This document shows positions 7,483 through 16,297 of a stretch of 64,000 bases of DNA, one piece after another; within the stretch, counting starts at the first letter, position 1, and every line of letters begins with the position of its first letter. The notes beneath the pieces were generated by a model that was not told where the DNA came from, did not search any database, and was given only the letters and a program-made list of their open reading frames with translations. Source of the stretch: Allobosea sp. CS1GBMeth4 (GTDB taxonomy: Bacteria > Pseudomonadota > Alphaproteobacteria > Rhizobiales > Beijerinckiaceae); contig NZ_FYAS01000007.1 in the NCBI RefSeq assembly GCF_900185715.1, forward strand, positions 124,001 through 188,000, in the 5' to 3' direction. The position numbers were made by a program, and so were the translations under genes.

Positions 7483-8763
7483 TCACTTCGCCGCGGCGAG
7501 GACCTTGTTCCATTCGGCCGCGGCGTCATCCAGCGCCTGCTTGGCGGTCTTCTTGCCCTGCACGGCGTTCTGGATCTCGGTGGTCATCACCTTGTTCATC
7601 TGCACGGCATTGGGCATCGACAGGAACGGCGACTGCGCGTTCGGCTGCGCCATCTGGGTGACGAAGGCCTGGAAGAGCTTGCGCTCCTTGAACCAGTCCT
7701 GGCTCGAGACGTCGGTGCGGGCCGGGAAGCCGCCGGTGCCCTTCGCCCACATCTCGATGCCTTTCGGCCCCGACAGCCAGCGCATGAAGGTCCAGGCCGC
7801 GTCCTTGTCCTGCGCCTGGCTGGTGATGGTGTTGAGCGAGCCGCGCACCATCGTGCCGGTGCTCTTGCCCTTGGGCAGCGGTGCGATGTCGTAGTTGAGG
7901 TTCGGGTTGAGCTGCTTCTGGATCGCGACGCCCCAGGGCCCCTCGAACATCATCGCGACATTGCCGGAGGCGAAATTGGCGCGCTTCTCCTTCTCGCCAT
8001 TGCTCAGCACGCCGGGCACCGAGATCTTGTCCTTGTTCATCCGCTCGATGTACCACTCGATCGCGGCGACGCCCTCCGGGCTGTTGAAGACCGCCTTGTT
8101 GGTGGCCGGATCCATGATCGTCGCGCCGTTCTGCAGCAGCAGCGGGTAGATGTCGTAGGTCATGTTGGTCGGCGGCTCGGCCTGGAGCGTGCCGGTGACC
8201 GCGAACTGGCGCTTGTCCGGATTGGTCAGCTTGCGCGAGTACTCGGCGAATTCGTCCCAGGTCTTCGGCGGGCCGGAGAGGCCGGCGGCCTTGAACAGGT
8301 CGGTGTTCCAGAACAGCGCGACCGCGCCGCTCTCGATCGGCAGATAGTACTGCTTGCCCTTCCATTTGGCGTGGAAGGTCTCGGGGATGTTCGCGAAGAA
8401 CTCCTTCGGCTCCTTGGCGATGCGCGCGTCGAGCGGCTCGATCATGCCGAGATCGGCGAACTCCGCCACCCAGTCGACCTGGACCAGCAGCACGTCCGGC
8501 AGCTTCCTGGCCTGGTGCAGAACGATGGCGCGGTCGTGGAAGCCGGTGAACGGCGAATCGACCGGCGTCAGCTTGATGTCGGGATGGTCCTTCTCGAAGG
8601 CGGCCTTGAGCTCGGCCATGAACTTCTCGCCGACCTCGGTGCCCTTCCACTGGCCCCAGCGCACTTCCTTCTGCTGGGCGAGCGCGAGGGTCGGCAGGCT
8701 GATCGCCGAGGCGAGCGCCATCGCCGCGAGTGTCAGCAAGGAAGACCTGCGATGCTGATCCAT
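7483..8763 (-). CDS. carbohydrate ABC transporter substrate-binding protein
   Basis: The 426-residue protein starts at 8763, eight bases after a strong GGAGG. A Sec signal peptide (MDQHRRSSLL to LALAQQ, about 29 residues) leads to a cluster B extracellular solute-binding domain with VRWGQWKGTE near the new N-terminus. It delivers a sugar or polyol to the two permeases encoded downstream. Upstream lie the aldolase and kinase genes on the same strand. Binding specificity cannot be read from sequence. Confidence 0.9.
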   Translation of the reverse strand: MDQHRRSSLLTLAAMALASAISLPTLALAQQKEVRWGQWKGTEVGEKFMAELKAAFEKDHPDIKLTPVDSPFTGFHDRAIVLHQARKLPDVLLVQVDWVAEFADLGMIEPLDARIAKEPKEFFANIPETFHAKWKGKQYYLPIESGAVALFWNTDLFKAAGLSGPPKTWDEFAEYSRKLTNPDKRQFAVTGTLQAEPPTNMTYDIYPLLLQNGATIMDPATNKAVFNSPEGVAAIEWYIERMNKDKISVPGVLSNGEKEKRANFASGNVAMMFEGPWGVAIQKQLNPNLNYDIAPLPKGKSTGTMVRGSLNTITSQAQDKDAAWTFMRWLSGPKGIEMWAKGTGGFPARTDVSSQDWFKERKLFQAFVTQMAQPNAQSPFLSMPNAVQMNKVMTTEIQNAVQGKKTAKQALDDAAAEWNKVLAAAK

Positions 8764-8849
8764 ATGCGTTTCCTCCCGGGTTGATCGTCTTTTGATCGTC
8801 TTCTTGGTCGGCGGCGCATCCGTCGTTGCGGGCGCCGGAACAGTCAGCG

Positions 8850-10256
8850 TCAGGCTGCGCGGGCCTTGCGCAGCGCCTCCGGCAGCGCTGGCGCGACCTT
8901 CACCGGCGTGGTGTTCTCGTCGACCAGCCGGCTCGTCCCGCTGACATTCATCCAGGTGAACATGTTGCGGAACATCTCCTGCAGCGAGGCCATGATCGCG
9001 CTCTCGGCCTCCTTCGGCATCTCCCAAAACGGCTTCTTCATCACCTTCCAGGACTTCTTGCGGGTATTGTAGAAGAACTGCGCGTCGGTCTCGCCGGCTC
9101 CCTTCTCGGAGAGGTGATTGGCGAAGGTGTATTCCCGGATCTGGTCCTTCAGCGCCTGCGGCAGTGCCGGGTGGTCGAAGATCAGGTTGTTGAAGCCGAG
9201 CGCGAGGTGAACTTCGACCGCCTCCGCCTGCGGCAGCCTGGCGAGCTGCGTTCCGGGCAGGGTCGAGGCGCCGTGCTGGACCGCGCCGGCCATGTTGTAC
9301 TCCCTGCGGCAGATGGTCGAGATCGTCTTCAGGAGATCGTAGTCGACATTGACCGGCGCCAGCGTGCCGTCCGGCAGCACCTTGCCGCCGTGATAGGTGC
9401 CGGAGTTGATCGAGATCTTGCTGACGATCGGCAGCTCCGGGCCGCGCCTGGCCATCTCGGCCAGATAGACCGTCATGAAGGCGCGCAGCTCTTCGGGCGT
9501 GGTGTTCTCGTGGCCGACTTCGCCGATCTCGGCGCCGAGCGAGATCGAGACCCCTTCGGGCTCGATGCCGCGCACGAACTGCGTGAAATGCGCGGTGAGC
9601 TCGGCGTTGAGCCGCTGCTGGTCCTGCACCGTCGGCAGCGACAGGTCGACCACCGTCGAGGCGTCGATGTCGATGCTGTAGAGCCCGGCCGCGACCTGCT
9701 CGCGCATGATCGCCTCGAGCTTGCGGATCTCAGCCTTCGGATCGGCGAGATAGGCCTTGGCGTTGATCTGGTCGTGGTCCGCCTGCAGGAAGACCGGGCC
9801 GACATGGCCCTCCCGCAGCGCCGCGGCGAGCACTCCGGCGGCATATTCGAGCGGCGGCTGCTGGGCATAGAGCGCCTCGCCCACTGCCTGCTCGAAGATG
9901 AAGAGCTTGGAATCGAGCTCCTTGCCGGCGCGGAAGACGCAGCGGCAGGTATGGTAGGTCCAGCCGCGCAGGTTCATCGCCGGTACGGTCTTGCCCGACC
10001 ATTTGCCGGCGGCGCAGGCGAGGTAGAGCTCCTGGATCGAGGCCGGCACGATGCCGGCCGCATGGGCGGCCTCCCTGATCGCCCAGATCGCCACCGCGCG
10101 CGCCTCCGGCTCGGCGAGCGCCGCCGTCTCGGCCCAGCGGTCGATCATCTCGTCGGAAGGGCGCCTGCTCCCGGTGAAGTCCGGCGACGGGCCGGCGAGA
10201 TCGACGCCGATCGTCCTGAGGTCGTCGATCAGCTCGGCGAGGGAGGCGCATGCCAT
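8850..10256 (-). CDS. long class II (zinc) aldolase, fructose-bisphosphate aldolase-like
   Basis: At 468 residues this is much longer than usual class II fructose- or tagatose-bisphosphate aldolases (about 285-360). The metal-site pattern is still visible: D160-H161 in LQADHDQ, E243 in GAEIGEVGHE, H289 in GTYHGG and H328 in GAVQHGAS. The first 90 residues and a C-terminal part from about 390 (KSWKVMKKPFWEMP) are extra. It probably cleaves a phosphorylated sugar made by the PfkB kinase encoded just upstream. The substrate is unknown, and fructose bisphosphate is not implied. Confidence 0.72.
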   Translation of the reverse strand: MACASLAELIDDLRTIGVDLAGPSPDFTGSRRPSDEMIDRWAETAALAEPEARAVAIWAIREAAHAAGIVPASIQELYLACAAGKWSGKTVPAMNLRGWTYHTCRCVFRAGKELDSKLFIFEQAVGEALYAQQPPLEYAAGVLAAALREGHVGPVFLQADHDQINAKAYLADPKAEIRKLEAIMREQVAAGLYSIDIDASTVVDLSLPTVQDQQRLNAELTAHFTQFVRGIEPEGVSISLGAEIGEVGHENTTPEELRAFMTVYLAEMARRGPELPIVSKISINSGTYHGGKVLPDGTLAPVNVDYDLLKTISTICRREYNMAGAVQHGASTLPGTQLARLPQAEAVEVHLALGFNNLIFDHPALPQALKDQIREYTFANHLSEKGAGETDAQFFYNTRKKSWKVMKKPFWEMPKEAESAIMASLQEMFRNMFTWMNVSGTSRLVDENTTPVKVAPALPEALRKARAA

Positions 10257-10320
10257 GGCTCATAACCTTCGAAAACGGCTTCGAGACCGGAGCGCCGCAG
10301 GGTCTTTCGGGCTTCCGGGA

Positions 10321-10340
10321 AGGCGGGCGCAGGCCCGCCT
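10321..10340. repeat. hairpin between kinase and aldolase genes
   Basis: Perfect arms AGGCGGGC and GCCCGCCT with a four-base loop lie downstream of the kinase gene and before the aldolase gene, both on the minus strand. There is no T-tract. It may end part of the kinase transcript. Confidence 0.4.
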
Positions 10341-10365
10341 CGTCACATTCGCAATCAATGCATGC

Positions 10366-10412
10366 CGTTTTCGTTTTCGCAAGCAATATTATCGTTTTCG
10401 CGCATCGCAGCA
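10366..10412. promoter_or_regulatory. candidate DeoR operator before the aldolase gene
   Basis: The gap holds repeated TTTTCG units: CGTTTTCGTTTTCGCAAG, then ATCGTTTTCGCGCATCGC. TTTCG-rich direct repeats are the usual site type for DeoR/GlpR proteins. Similar repeats lie at 11528-11566 beside the DeoR gene, which supports a shared regulator for the aldolase-transport genes. Confidence 0.5.
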
Positions 10413-10439
10413 TAATCCATGTTGCATCGCGCAATCGAG

Positions 10440-11360
10440 TCAGGCGCAGCTCGGATGCATCGCGCCGCTTGTCAGCAGGGCCTGAACGGCGGCCCGGTCG
10501 GGCATGCCGTCCCAGCCGTCTCCCCGTTCGGCCTTGAGCGCCGCCGCTGCGGCCGCGAAGCGCGCCGCCTCCACAGGGCTCCGGCCTTCGCAGAGCGCGA
10601 GCGCATAGGCGCCGTGGAAGACGTCGCCGCAGCCCGTCGTGTCCTTCACGGCGACCTTGAAGGCAGGGATGCCGACGAGTTCGCCGCCGATCAGCCACAG
10701 GCTGCCGGCGGTGCCGCGCGTCACGGCGAAGATCTTGTCCGGGGCGTCGGCACAGCGCCGCAGCAGGGTCTCGGCCGGGCCGTCGCCGGCAAAGTCGCGC
10801 AGGCCCTCTGCCGAGAACACGACGTGGTCGGCCTTGGCGATCAAACGGCGGTTATCCTCGGGCGTCCCGCCGTCGACGTCGAGCACGCTCGCGATGCCGG
10901 CGGCGCTGGCGCGCTCGAGCACAGCCCCGGCTCCGGCCGGCCAGCGCGTGTCCGCCAGCACCACGCCGGCCCCGGCAAGCCCGGCCGGCGGCAGCACGCC
11001 CGCATCGGGCGACAGGCTGCGCCGGTTCGAGACGATGCTGCGCTCGCCCCGCCGGTCGACGAGGACGATCGCCCGCAGCGTGCGCCCTTCCGGCAGGGTG
11101 GCGACGCCGTCGCAGTCGACGCCATGCCCGCGCAGCAGCCGCAGGCCGGTCTCTCCGGCGGCGTCGGCGCCGACCCGGCCCCAATAGGCCGCCGCGCCGC
11201 CGAGGCGGCAGATCGCCACCGCCGCCGTCGCCGCCGGCCCGCCGAATCGCTCGGCATAGGAGAGCACCCCGGTCTTGATGCCGGCCGAAGGCAGCGCCTC
11301 GACCTCGAAGACCTCGTCCTGGACGAGGTTGCCGACGCAGAGAATCCGGCGGCCCCTCAT
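10440..11360 (-). CDS. PfkB family carbohydrate kinase
   Basis: The 306-residue protein has the two ribokinase-family signatures: a glycine pair in ERFGGPAATAAV (G40-G41), and DTTGCGDVFHGAYA with the catalytic base D246 and the anion hole. It phosphorylates a sugar or sugar phosphate with ATP in the cytoplasm. It is divergent from the DeoR regulator and upstream of the class II aldolase, so kinase then aldolase is the likely order of reactions on the imported sugar. The exact sugar is not deducible. Confidence 0.88.
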   Translation of the reverse strand: MRGRRILCVGNLVQDEVFEVEALPSAGIKTGVLSYAERFGGPAATAAVAICRLGGAAAYWGRVGADAAGETGLRLLRGHGVDCDGVATLPEGRTLRAIVLVDRRGERSIVSNRRSLSPDAGVLPPAGLAGAGVVLADTRWPAGAGAVLERASAAGIASVLDVDGGTPEDNRRLIAKADHVVFSAEGLRDFAGDGPAETLLRRCADAPDKIFAVTRGTAGSLWLIGGELVGIPAFKVAVKDTTGCGDVFHGAYALALCEGRSPVEAARFAAAAAALKAERGDGWDGMPDRAAVQALLTSGAMHPSCA

Positions 11361-11527
11361 CTCCGGCTCCCTGGGCCGCGACGGTGGATGGTCCGGGTGA
11401 GGCGGGCATGGCGGCGTATCCGCCGGCCCCCTGGCCGCGTCCTGAGCATGTTTCGTCCCGCCGGATCGCGTTTCCGTCCTGCCGGCAGGATCCGGTTGCG
11501 CGGCGCGACGATGATGCCGTGCGTTTT

Positions 11528-11566
11528 CCCTTTCGCAAGACTATTTTCGCAATCGCGCATTGCGTA
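11528..11566. promoter_or_regulatory. candidate DeoR operator in the kinase/deoR divergent region
   Basis: CCCTTTCGCAAGACTATTTTCG followed by CAATCGCGCATTGCG repeats the pattern at 10366-10412 (shared TTTCGCAAG, TATTTTCG and CGCGCAT). It lies 30-70 bases before the DeoR start and would allow autoregulation and control of the divergent kinase gene. Confidence 0.5.
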
Positions 11567-11597
11567 TAGCGTGGTCTCGGTTGTAGGGCTGCGCCAT

Positions 11598-12368
11598 ATG
11601 GAACCGCTGAGCAAACGTCACGCCGACATCCTCGATATCCTGGGCAAGCGCGGCTATGTCGCGATCGAGGAGATGGTGGCCGCTTTCAACGTCACGCCGC
11701 AGACCGTGCGGCGCGATCTGCAGGACCTCGCCGATCGCGGCCTGCTGCGGCGCCATCACGGCGGCGCCAGCGCCAATCTCTCGACCGCGAACACCGATTA
11801 CGGCCTGCGCATCGTCGAGCACACCGCCGAGAAGGCAAAGATCGCCAGCGCCGCCGCCGAGCTCGTGACCCCCGGCACCTCGCTGTTCATCACGCCGGGC
11901 ACGACCATGGAGGCGCTTGCCACGGCGATCGCCGAGCGTCGTCCGCGCGGGCTGCGCGTCGTCACCAACAGCACCGCCGCGGCGGCGATCCTCGACAAGT
12001 GCCCGGAGATCTCGATCCTGATCACGGGAGGGCACTGGCTCGGGCCGAACCGGGCCTGCGGCGGCATGCACGCCGCCGCCTTCATCGAGAATTATCGCTG
12101 CGACCTGCACATGACCAGCATCGGCGGCATCGATGCGGCCGGGAACCTGCTCGAATACCGCGACGACGAGGCGGTCGTTGGGCGCACCATGCTGCGCAAT
12201 GCCCGCCGCTCGGTTCTGCTCGCCGACCACACCAAGTTCAGCCGCGTCGCCATGGCGCGCCTCGCCCATCTCAGCGAGATCTCGACTTTGGTGACCGACC
12301 GCCAGCCGCCGGCTGTGACCGAGCAGATGATCCGCGACGCACGCTGCGAACTCGTCGTCGCCGGCTGA
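11598..12368 (+). CDS. DeoR/GlpR family transcriptional regulator
   Basis: The 256-residue protein begins MEPLSKRHADILDILGKRGYVAIEEM. It has the DeoR helix-turn-helix at about residues 6-60 (VTPQTVRRDLQDLADRGLLRRHHGGA) and a DeoRC sugar-phosphate sensor domain after it. The ATG at 11598 gives the usual family length. It is divergent from the PfkB kinase gene, and related TTTCG repeats are found next to both the kinase and aldolase genes. The likely role is repression of the carbohydrate module until a phosphorylated intermediate binds. Confidence 0.9.
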   Translation: MEPLSKRHADILDILGKRGYVAIEEMVAAFNVTPQTVRRDLQDLADRGLLRRHHGGASANLSTANTDYGLRIVEHTAEKAKIASAAAELVTPGTSLFITPGTTMEALATAIAERRPRGLRVVTNSTAAAAILDKCPEISILITGGHWLGPNRACGGMHAAAFIENYRCDLHMTSIGGIDAAGNLLEYRDDEAVVGRTMLRNARRSVLLADHTKFSRVAMARLAHLSEISTLVTDRQPPAVTEQMIRDARCELVVAG

Positions 12369-12374
12369 AGCCGG

Positions 12375-12866
12375 TCAGAAGCGGTCGCTGGCTTCGAGGT
12401 AGAGCCTGGCCACCGCCTCGATGCCGACGCGGTCCTCGCTGTCGAAGCGGCCGGGTTCCGGGCTGTCGAGGTCGATCACGCCGATGACCTCGCCGTCGCG
12501 GATCAGCGGGACGACCAGCTCCGAACGGGAGGCGGCGTCGCAGGCGATATGGCCGGGAAAGGCATGGACATCCTCGACCAGCACCGTTTCGCGCCGGGCG
12601 GCGGCCGTGCCGCAGACGCCGCGCCCGACGGGGATGCGTACGCAGGCCGGCTTGCCCTGGAAGGGGCCGAGCACCAGCTCGCCGCCGCGCATCAGATAGA
12701 ACCCCGTCCAGTTGAGGGCGGGCATCGCCTCGTACAGGAGCGCGGACAGGTTGGCGGCGTTGGCGATCGCATCGCGCTCGCCATGCAGCAGGCCTTCGAG
12801 CTGCTGGACGAGCTCCCTGTAGAAGCCCGGCTTGTCGCCGGCCGAGATCGTCGCCGCCTGGAACAT
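12375..12866 (-). CDS. free methionine-(R)-sulfoxide reductase (GAF domain)
   Basis: The 163-residue protein is a single GAF domain. The three cysteines expected for fRMsr are present in family context: C75 in GKPACVRIP, C85 in GRGVCGTAA and C109 in HIACDAASRSE. The enzyme reduces free methionine-R-sulfoxide in the cytoplasm with thioredoxin. GGAGG lies five bases before the ATG. It converges with the DeoR gene with only six bases between stops and appears to be transcribed alone. Confidence 0.88.
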   Translation of the reverse strand: MFQAATISAGDKPGFYRELVQQLEGLLHGERDAIANAANLSALLYEAMPALNWTGFYLMRGGELVLGPFQGKPACVRIPVGRGVCGTAAARRETVLVEDVHAFPGHIACDAASRSELVVPLIRDGEVIGVIDLDSPEPGRFDSEDRVGIEAVARLYLEASDRF

Positions 12867-12924
12867 CGTCGCCTCCGGTCCTGTCGCGGGCTGGATATGC
12901 GCTGCCGGAGCGGATTTTGCGAGG

Positions 12925-13023
12925 CTAGGACCGGCCGGATGGCGGAGGGCAGCTGCGCGTCCAGTGCAGGAAGGCGGAGAGCCGCAGCAATTGCCGCCTG
13001 GCGAAATAGAGCATGTAGATCAT
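12925..13023 (-). CDS. possible 32-residue small protein
   Basis: A short frame beginning MIYMLYFARRQLLRLS has GGAGG six bases before its ATG at 13023 (an ATG directly before it is only three bases from the GGAGG). The N-terminal half is hydrophobic with basic residues, like many small membrane-associated peptides. No family is recognised. It lies in a 570-base gap upstream of the methionine sulfoxide reductase gene on the same strand. It could equally be a chance frame. Confidence 0.28.
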   Translation of the reverse strand: MIYMLYFARRQLLRLSAFLHWTRSCPPPSGRS

Positions 13024-13436
13024 CATGCGCCTCCGATTGGCGCCCACGATAGCATCGTGTGCCGCCGTCTTCGTTGACCCGGTGCAAACTGCTCCGGCAA
13101 ATCGAGCGGCCGGTCCGCATCGCTGCAGTTCGATCTTCAGAAGCTTTCGCAATCGCCGCTGCCGGGTCAATGAAACGGCGTTTCAAAGATCTGATGACGG
13201 CCGGAAGGATCGTCCCCGAATGGGCGTGGGAAACCCCCGGGAGGGGCCGGGGTGGGGGCGCAAAGTCGAAACTCGGCCTCCGGCGACCAGGCAAATCCGC
13301 TCCCAACAAGCAGCCAAGCACCCAGTCGTTCGCCCCCCGTCCCCATACCCTTCCCCACGAGGGGGAAGGGGAGGCGTTTGATCTGGCGCCGTAGTCGCAG
13401 CCCGACGCGGACGCCCTGTGCCGCACTCCGGCCGCC
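13024..13436. other. intergenic stretch with GC-rich repeat sequence
   Basis: No convincing gene is seen. The part from about 13220 to 13385 is a purine/pyrimidine-skewed sequence rich in CCCC and GGGG, including an inverted repeat with arms CCCTTCCCC (13348-13356) and GGGGAAGGG (13362-13370). It looks like another dispersed intergenic repeat rather than coding DNA. Confidence 0.4.
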
Positions 13437-14432
13437 TCAGACCGCGGCCTTCTTGATCGCGTCCAGCACCTCGCTGCCGTATTTTCCGACGAAGTCCTTC
13501 TCGACCTCGGCGGTGACGATCCTGGCGAAGGACTCCCGATCGGGGTTCTCGACCGCCTGCATGCCGGCCTTCTTCAGGGCATCGAGGCTCGAGCCTTCGG
13601 TGTCCTCGTTCATCTTGCGCTGGATGCCGGCGCATTCGATCGCGATGCCCTGCAGCATCTGCTGGATCTCGGCCGGCATCGCATCGAACTTGCCCTTGTT
13701 CATCACGACCGGGCCGGTGGTGAAGGCATGGCGGGTCAGCGAGAGATGCTTCTGAACCTCGTTGAACTTGGCGTTGAGGATCAGCGTGACCGGATTCTCC
13801 TGGCCGTCGACCGTGCCGGTCTCCAGCGCGGTGAAGAGCTCGGTGAAGGCCATCGGCGTCGGCACGGCGCCCAGCAGCTGGAAGGCCTTGATATGGGCCG
13901 GGTTCGGCGTGGTCCGGATCTTGAGGCCCTTGATGTCGGCAGCGTTGGCGACCGGGCGGCGATTATTGGTCAGGTTGCGCCAGCCGATCTCCCAGGTGGC
14001 GAGCGCCTTGAGGTTCGATCCTTCCAGCTCCTTGCGCAGCCCGTCGCCGATCGGGCCGTCCATCACGGCGGCGGCATGCTTGCGGCTCTGGATCAGGAAG
14101 GGCAGGTCGAGCACGTTGAGCTTGGGGGCGAGCCCGGTGAAGAACGGGTTGCCGGTCAGGCAGATGTCGAGCGAGCCGCCGCGCACCGCGCTGATCGTCT
14201 GGGCATCCGATCCGAGCGCGCCGTTCGGGAAGACCTGGACCTCGTAGCGGCCCTGGCTCCTGGCCTTGACCTGCTCGGCGAAGAGCAGCGCCGCCTTGTG
14301 CCAGCTGTCCGCCTCCGGATGCGGATGGGCGAAGCGCAGCTTGGTCGCCTGCGCCAGCGCCGGGCGGCCGATGGCGAAGAAGGCGATGCCGGCGCTCGCG
14401 CCGGCGAGGGCGGTCCTGCGGGTGATGGTCAT
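13437..14432 (-). CDS. dctP: TRAP transporter substrate-binding protein (DctP family)
   Basis: The 331-residue protein starts after GGGAGG. Its signal peptide, MTITRRTALAGASAGIAFF, has a paired arginine and may use the Tat route, with a likely cut after ALA. The rest matches the DctP fold: LRFAHPHPEADSWHKAA near the N-terminus and GLKIRTTPNPAHIKAFQLLGAVPTPM, which carries the carboxylate-binding arginine typical of the family. It captures an organic acid in the periplasm for the permease encoded upstream. It is the last gene of the amidohydrolase-dctQ-dctM-dctP operon. Confidence 0.92.
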   Translation of the reverse strand: MTITRRTALAGASAGIAFFAIGRPALAQATKLRFAHPHPEADSWHKAALLFAEQVKARSQGRYEVQVFPNGALGSDAQTISAVRGGSLDICLTGNPFFTGLAPKLNVLDLPFLIQSRKHAAAVMDGPIGDGLRKELEGSNLKALATWEIGWRNLTNNRRPVANAADIKGLKIRTTPNPAHIKAFQLLGAVPTPMAFTELFTALETGTVDGQENPVTLILNAKFNEVQKHLSLTRHAFTTGPVVMNKGKFDAMPAEIQQMLQGIAIECAGIQRKMNEDTEGSSLDALKKAGMQAVENPDRESFARIVTAEVEKDFVGKYGSEVLDAIKKAAV

Positions 14433-14471
14433 GAGCTTGTCCTCCCTGTGGTGTTGTTGTTCGAGGTGCCG

Positions 14472-15755
14472 TCAGCGCCCGTAGAGCCAGCGCGCCGGCA
14501 CGGTGACGATCTCGGGCACGAAGATCAGCAGGAGCAGGATGGCGAGCTGCGCCAGCAGGAAGGGCATCACGCCCCTGACGACGCGATCCATCGGGATGCG
14601 TCCGACGGCGCAGACGACGTTGAGCACGGTGCCGACCGGGGGCGTCAGCAGGCCGATCGCGTTGTTGATGATGAACATCACGCCGAAATAGACCGGGTCG
14701 ATGCCGGCCTGTTTCACGATCGGCATCAGCACCGGCGTCAGGATCAGCACCGTCGGGATGAAGTCGAGCGCGGTGCCGACGACGACGACGAGCAGCATCA
14801 TCGCCAGCATCAGCAGCGTCCTGGATTCGATCAGCGGGCCGAGCAGGGCCGAGACCTGGCCGGGAATGTCGGCGATGGTGATCAGCCAGGCCGAGACCAT
14901 CGCCGCCGCGACCAGGAACATCACCGCCGACGAGGTCTTCAGCGCCGCGAGCAAGGCGGGGCGCAGATGCTCGAGCTTCAATTCGCGATAGATGAAGAAG
15001 CCGACGACACCGGCATAGACCGCGGCGACCACAGCCGCTTCCGTCGGCGTGAACACGCCGGCTTTCATGCCGCCGATGATCAGCACCGGCAGACCGAGCG
15101 CCCAGAGCCCGTCGAGGATCGCGTGGCCGATCTCGCGCAGGGTTGCGCGCTCGACGCGCGCCGCCGGCTCGTCCCGGGCGACGACGGACCAGGTGAGCAG
15201 CAGCGCGAGGCCCATCAGGATGCCGGGCACCACGCCGGCGAGGAAGAGCCGCGTGATCGAGACGCCGGCGGCGACGCCGAAGACGACGAAGCCGATCGAG
15301 GGCGGGATCACCGGCGCGATGATGCCGCCGGCCGAGATCAGTCCGGCGGCGCGCGGCACGTCGTAGCCGGCCTGGCGCATCATCGGCAGCAGGATGGCGG
15401 CGAGGGCCGCGGTATCGGCGACCGCCGAGCCGGAGATGCTCGCCATCACCAGCGCCGCCAGCACCGCGACATAGCCGAGTCCGCCGCGGACATGGCCGAC
15501 CAGCGTCACCGCCAGCGCGATGATCCGCCGCGACAGGCCGCCGGCATTCATCAGCTCGCCGGCGAGCATGAAGAAGGGAACCGCCATCAGCGGGAAGGAA
15601 TCGGCGCCGCCGATCAGGTTCTGCGCCAGGATCTGCGAGTCGAACATGTCGAGCTGCAGCATCAGCGCGATGCCGCAGACGAGCAGCGCCGTCGCGATCG
15701 GCATGCCGAGCGCCATGGCGCCGATCAGCGCCCCCACGAAGACGAAGACGGTCAT
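14472..15755 (-). CDS. dctM: TRAP transporter large permease (DctM)
   Basis: The 427-residue, strongly hydrophobic protein has about 12 membrane segments and the DctM pattern (FFMLAGELMNAGGLSRRII and GVMPFLLAQLAILLLLIFVPEIV). It forms the sodium-driven transport channel. Its start overlaps the dctQ stop by four bases (ATGA), and dctP follows after 39 bases. The substrate is probably a carboxylate processed by the enzymes of this island. Confidence 0.93.
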   Translation of the reverse strand: MTVFVFVGALIGAMALGMPIATALLVCGIALMLQLDMFDSQILAQNLIGGADSFPLMAVPFFMLAGELMNAGGLSRRIIALAVTLVGHVRGGLGYVAVLAALVMASISGSAVADTAALAAILLPMMRQAGYDVPRAAGLISAGGIIAPVIPPSIGFVVFGVAAGVSITRLFLAGVVPGILMGLALLLTWSVVARDEPAARVERATLREIGHAILDGLWALGLPVLIIGGMKAGVFTPTEAAVVAAVYAGVVGFFIYRELKLEHLRPALLAALKTSSAVMFLVAAAMVSAWLITIADIPGQVSALLGPLIESRTLLMLAMMLLVVVVGTALDFIPTVLILTPVLMPIVKQAGIDPVYFGVMFIINNAIGLLTPPVGTVLNVVCAVGRIPMDRVVRGVMPFLLAQLAILLLLIFVPEIVTVPARWLYGR

Positions 15756-16297
15756 CGCCGCTTCTCCGCCGCCTGCTGGTTCTCGAAGGCGGCGAGCTCC
15801 TCCGATTCCGCCCCGACGACGAGTTCGCTTTCGGCCATGCGGCCGGTCAGCAGCCGTGCGAGCGCGGCCAGATTGAGTGCGCCGATGCCGACGCCGCCGG
15901 CGAGGCCGGCGAAATAGGTCACAGCGACCGGTACGCCGGTGACCGGCTGGTGGTTATCGAGATTGATCGCGGCCTGCTGCCAGCAGCCGGTGACCAGCAT
16001 TGCCATGCAGAGCAGCGACAGCGCCTCGACCGCGAGCCGGCACCACCAGCGGCCGTTGCGGCCGAGCATGGTGACGATCGTGGTCATGCCGAGATGCTGG
16101 CCGTCCTTGGCCACCAGGAAGGCCCCGCCGAAGGTCAGCCAGACAAAGATCAGCCGCGACAATTCCTCCGAGGAGGTGATGCCCGAATTGAAGCCGTAGC
16201 GCAGCACGACATTGCCGAAGACCATCGCGATCATGGTGACGAAGCCGGCGATCAGCAGGTCCTCGGCCAGACGCAGGAGCAGGGCGCGCAGCTTCAT
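15752..16297 (-). CDS. dctQ: TRAP transporter small permease (DctQ)
   Basis: The 181-residue protein has four membrane segments and the DctQ signature region SEELSRLIFVWLTFGGAFLVAKDGQHLGM. It pairs with the large permease. The C-terminal 30 residues are charged and probably cytoplasmic. It overlaps its neighbours by four bases on both sides, showing a tightly coupled operon with the amidohydrolase gene first. Confidence 0.92.
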   Translation of the reverse strand: MKLRALLLRLAEDLLIAGFVTMIAMVFGNVVLRYGFNSGITSSEELSRLIFVWLTFGGAFLVAKDGQHLGMTTIVTMLGRNGRWWCRLAVEALSLLCMAMLVTGCWQQAAINLDNHQPVTGVPVAVTYFAGLAGGVGIGALNLAALARLLTGRMAESELVVGAESEELAAFENQQAAEKRR

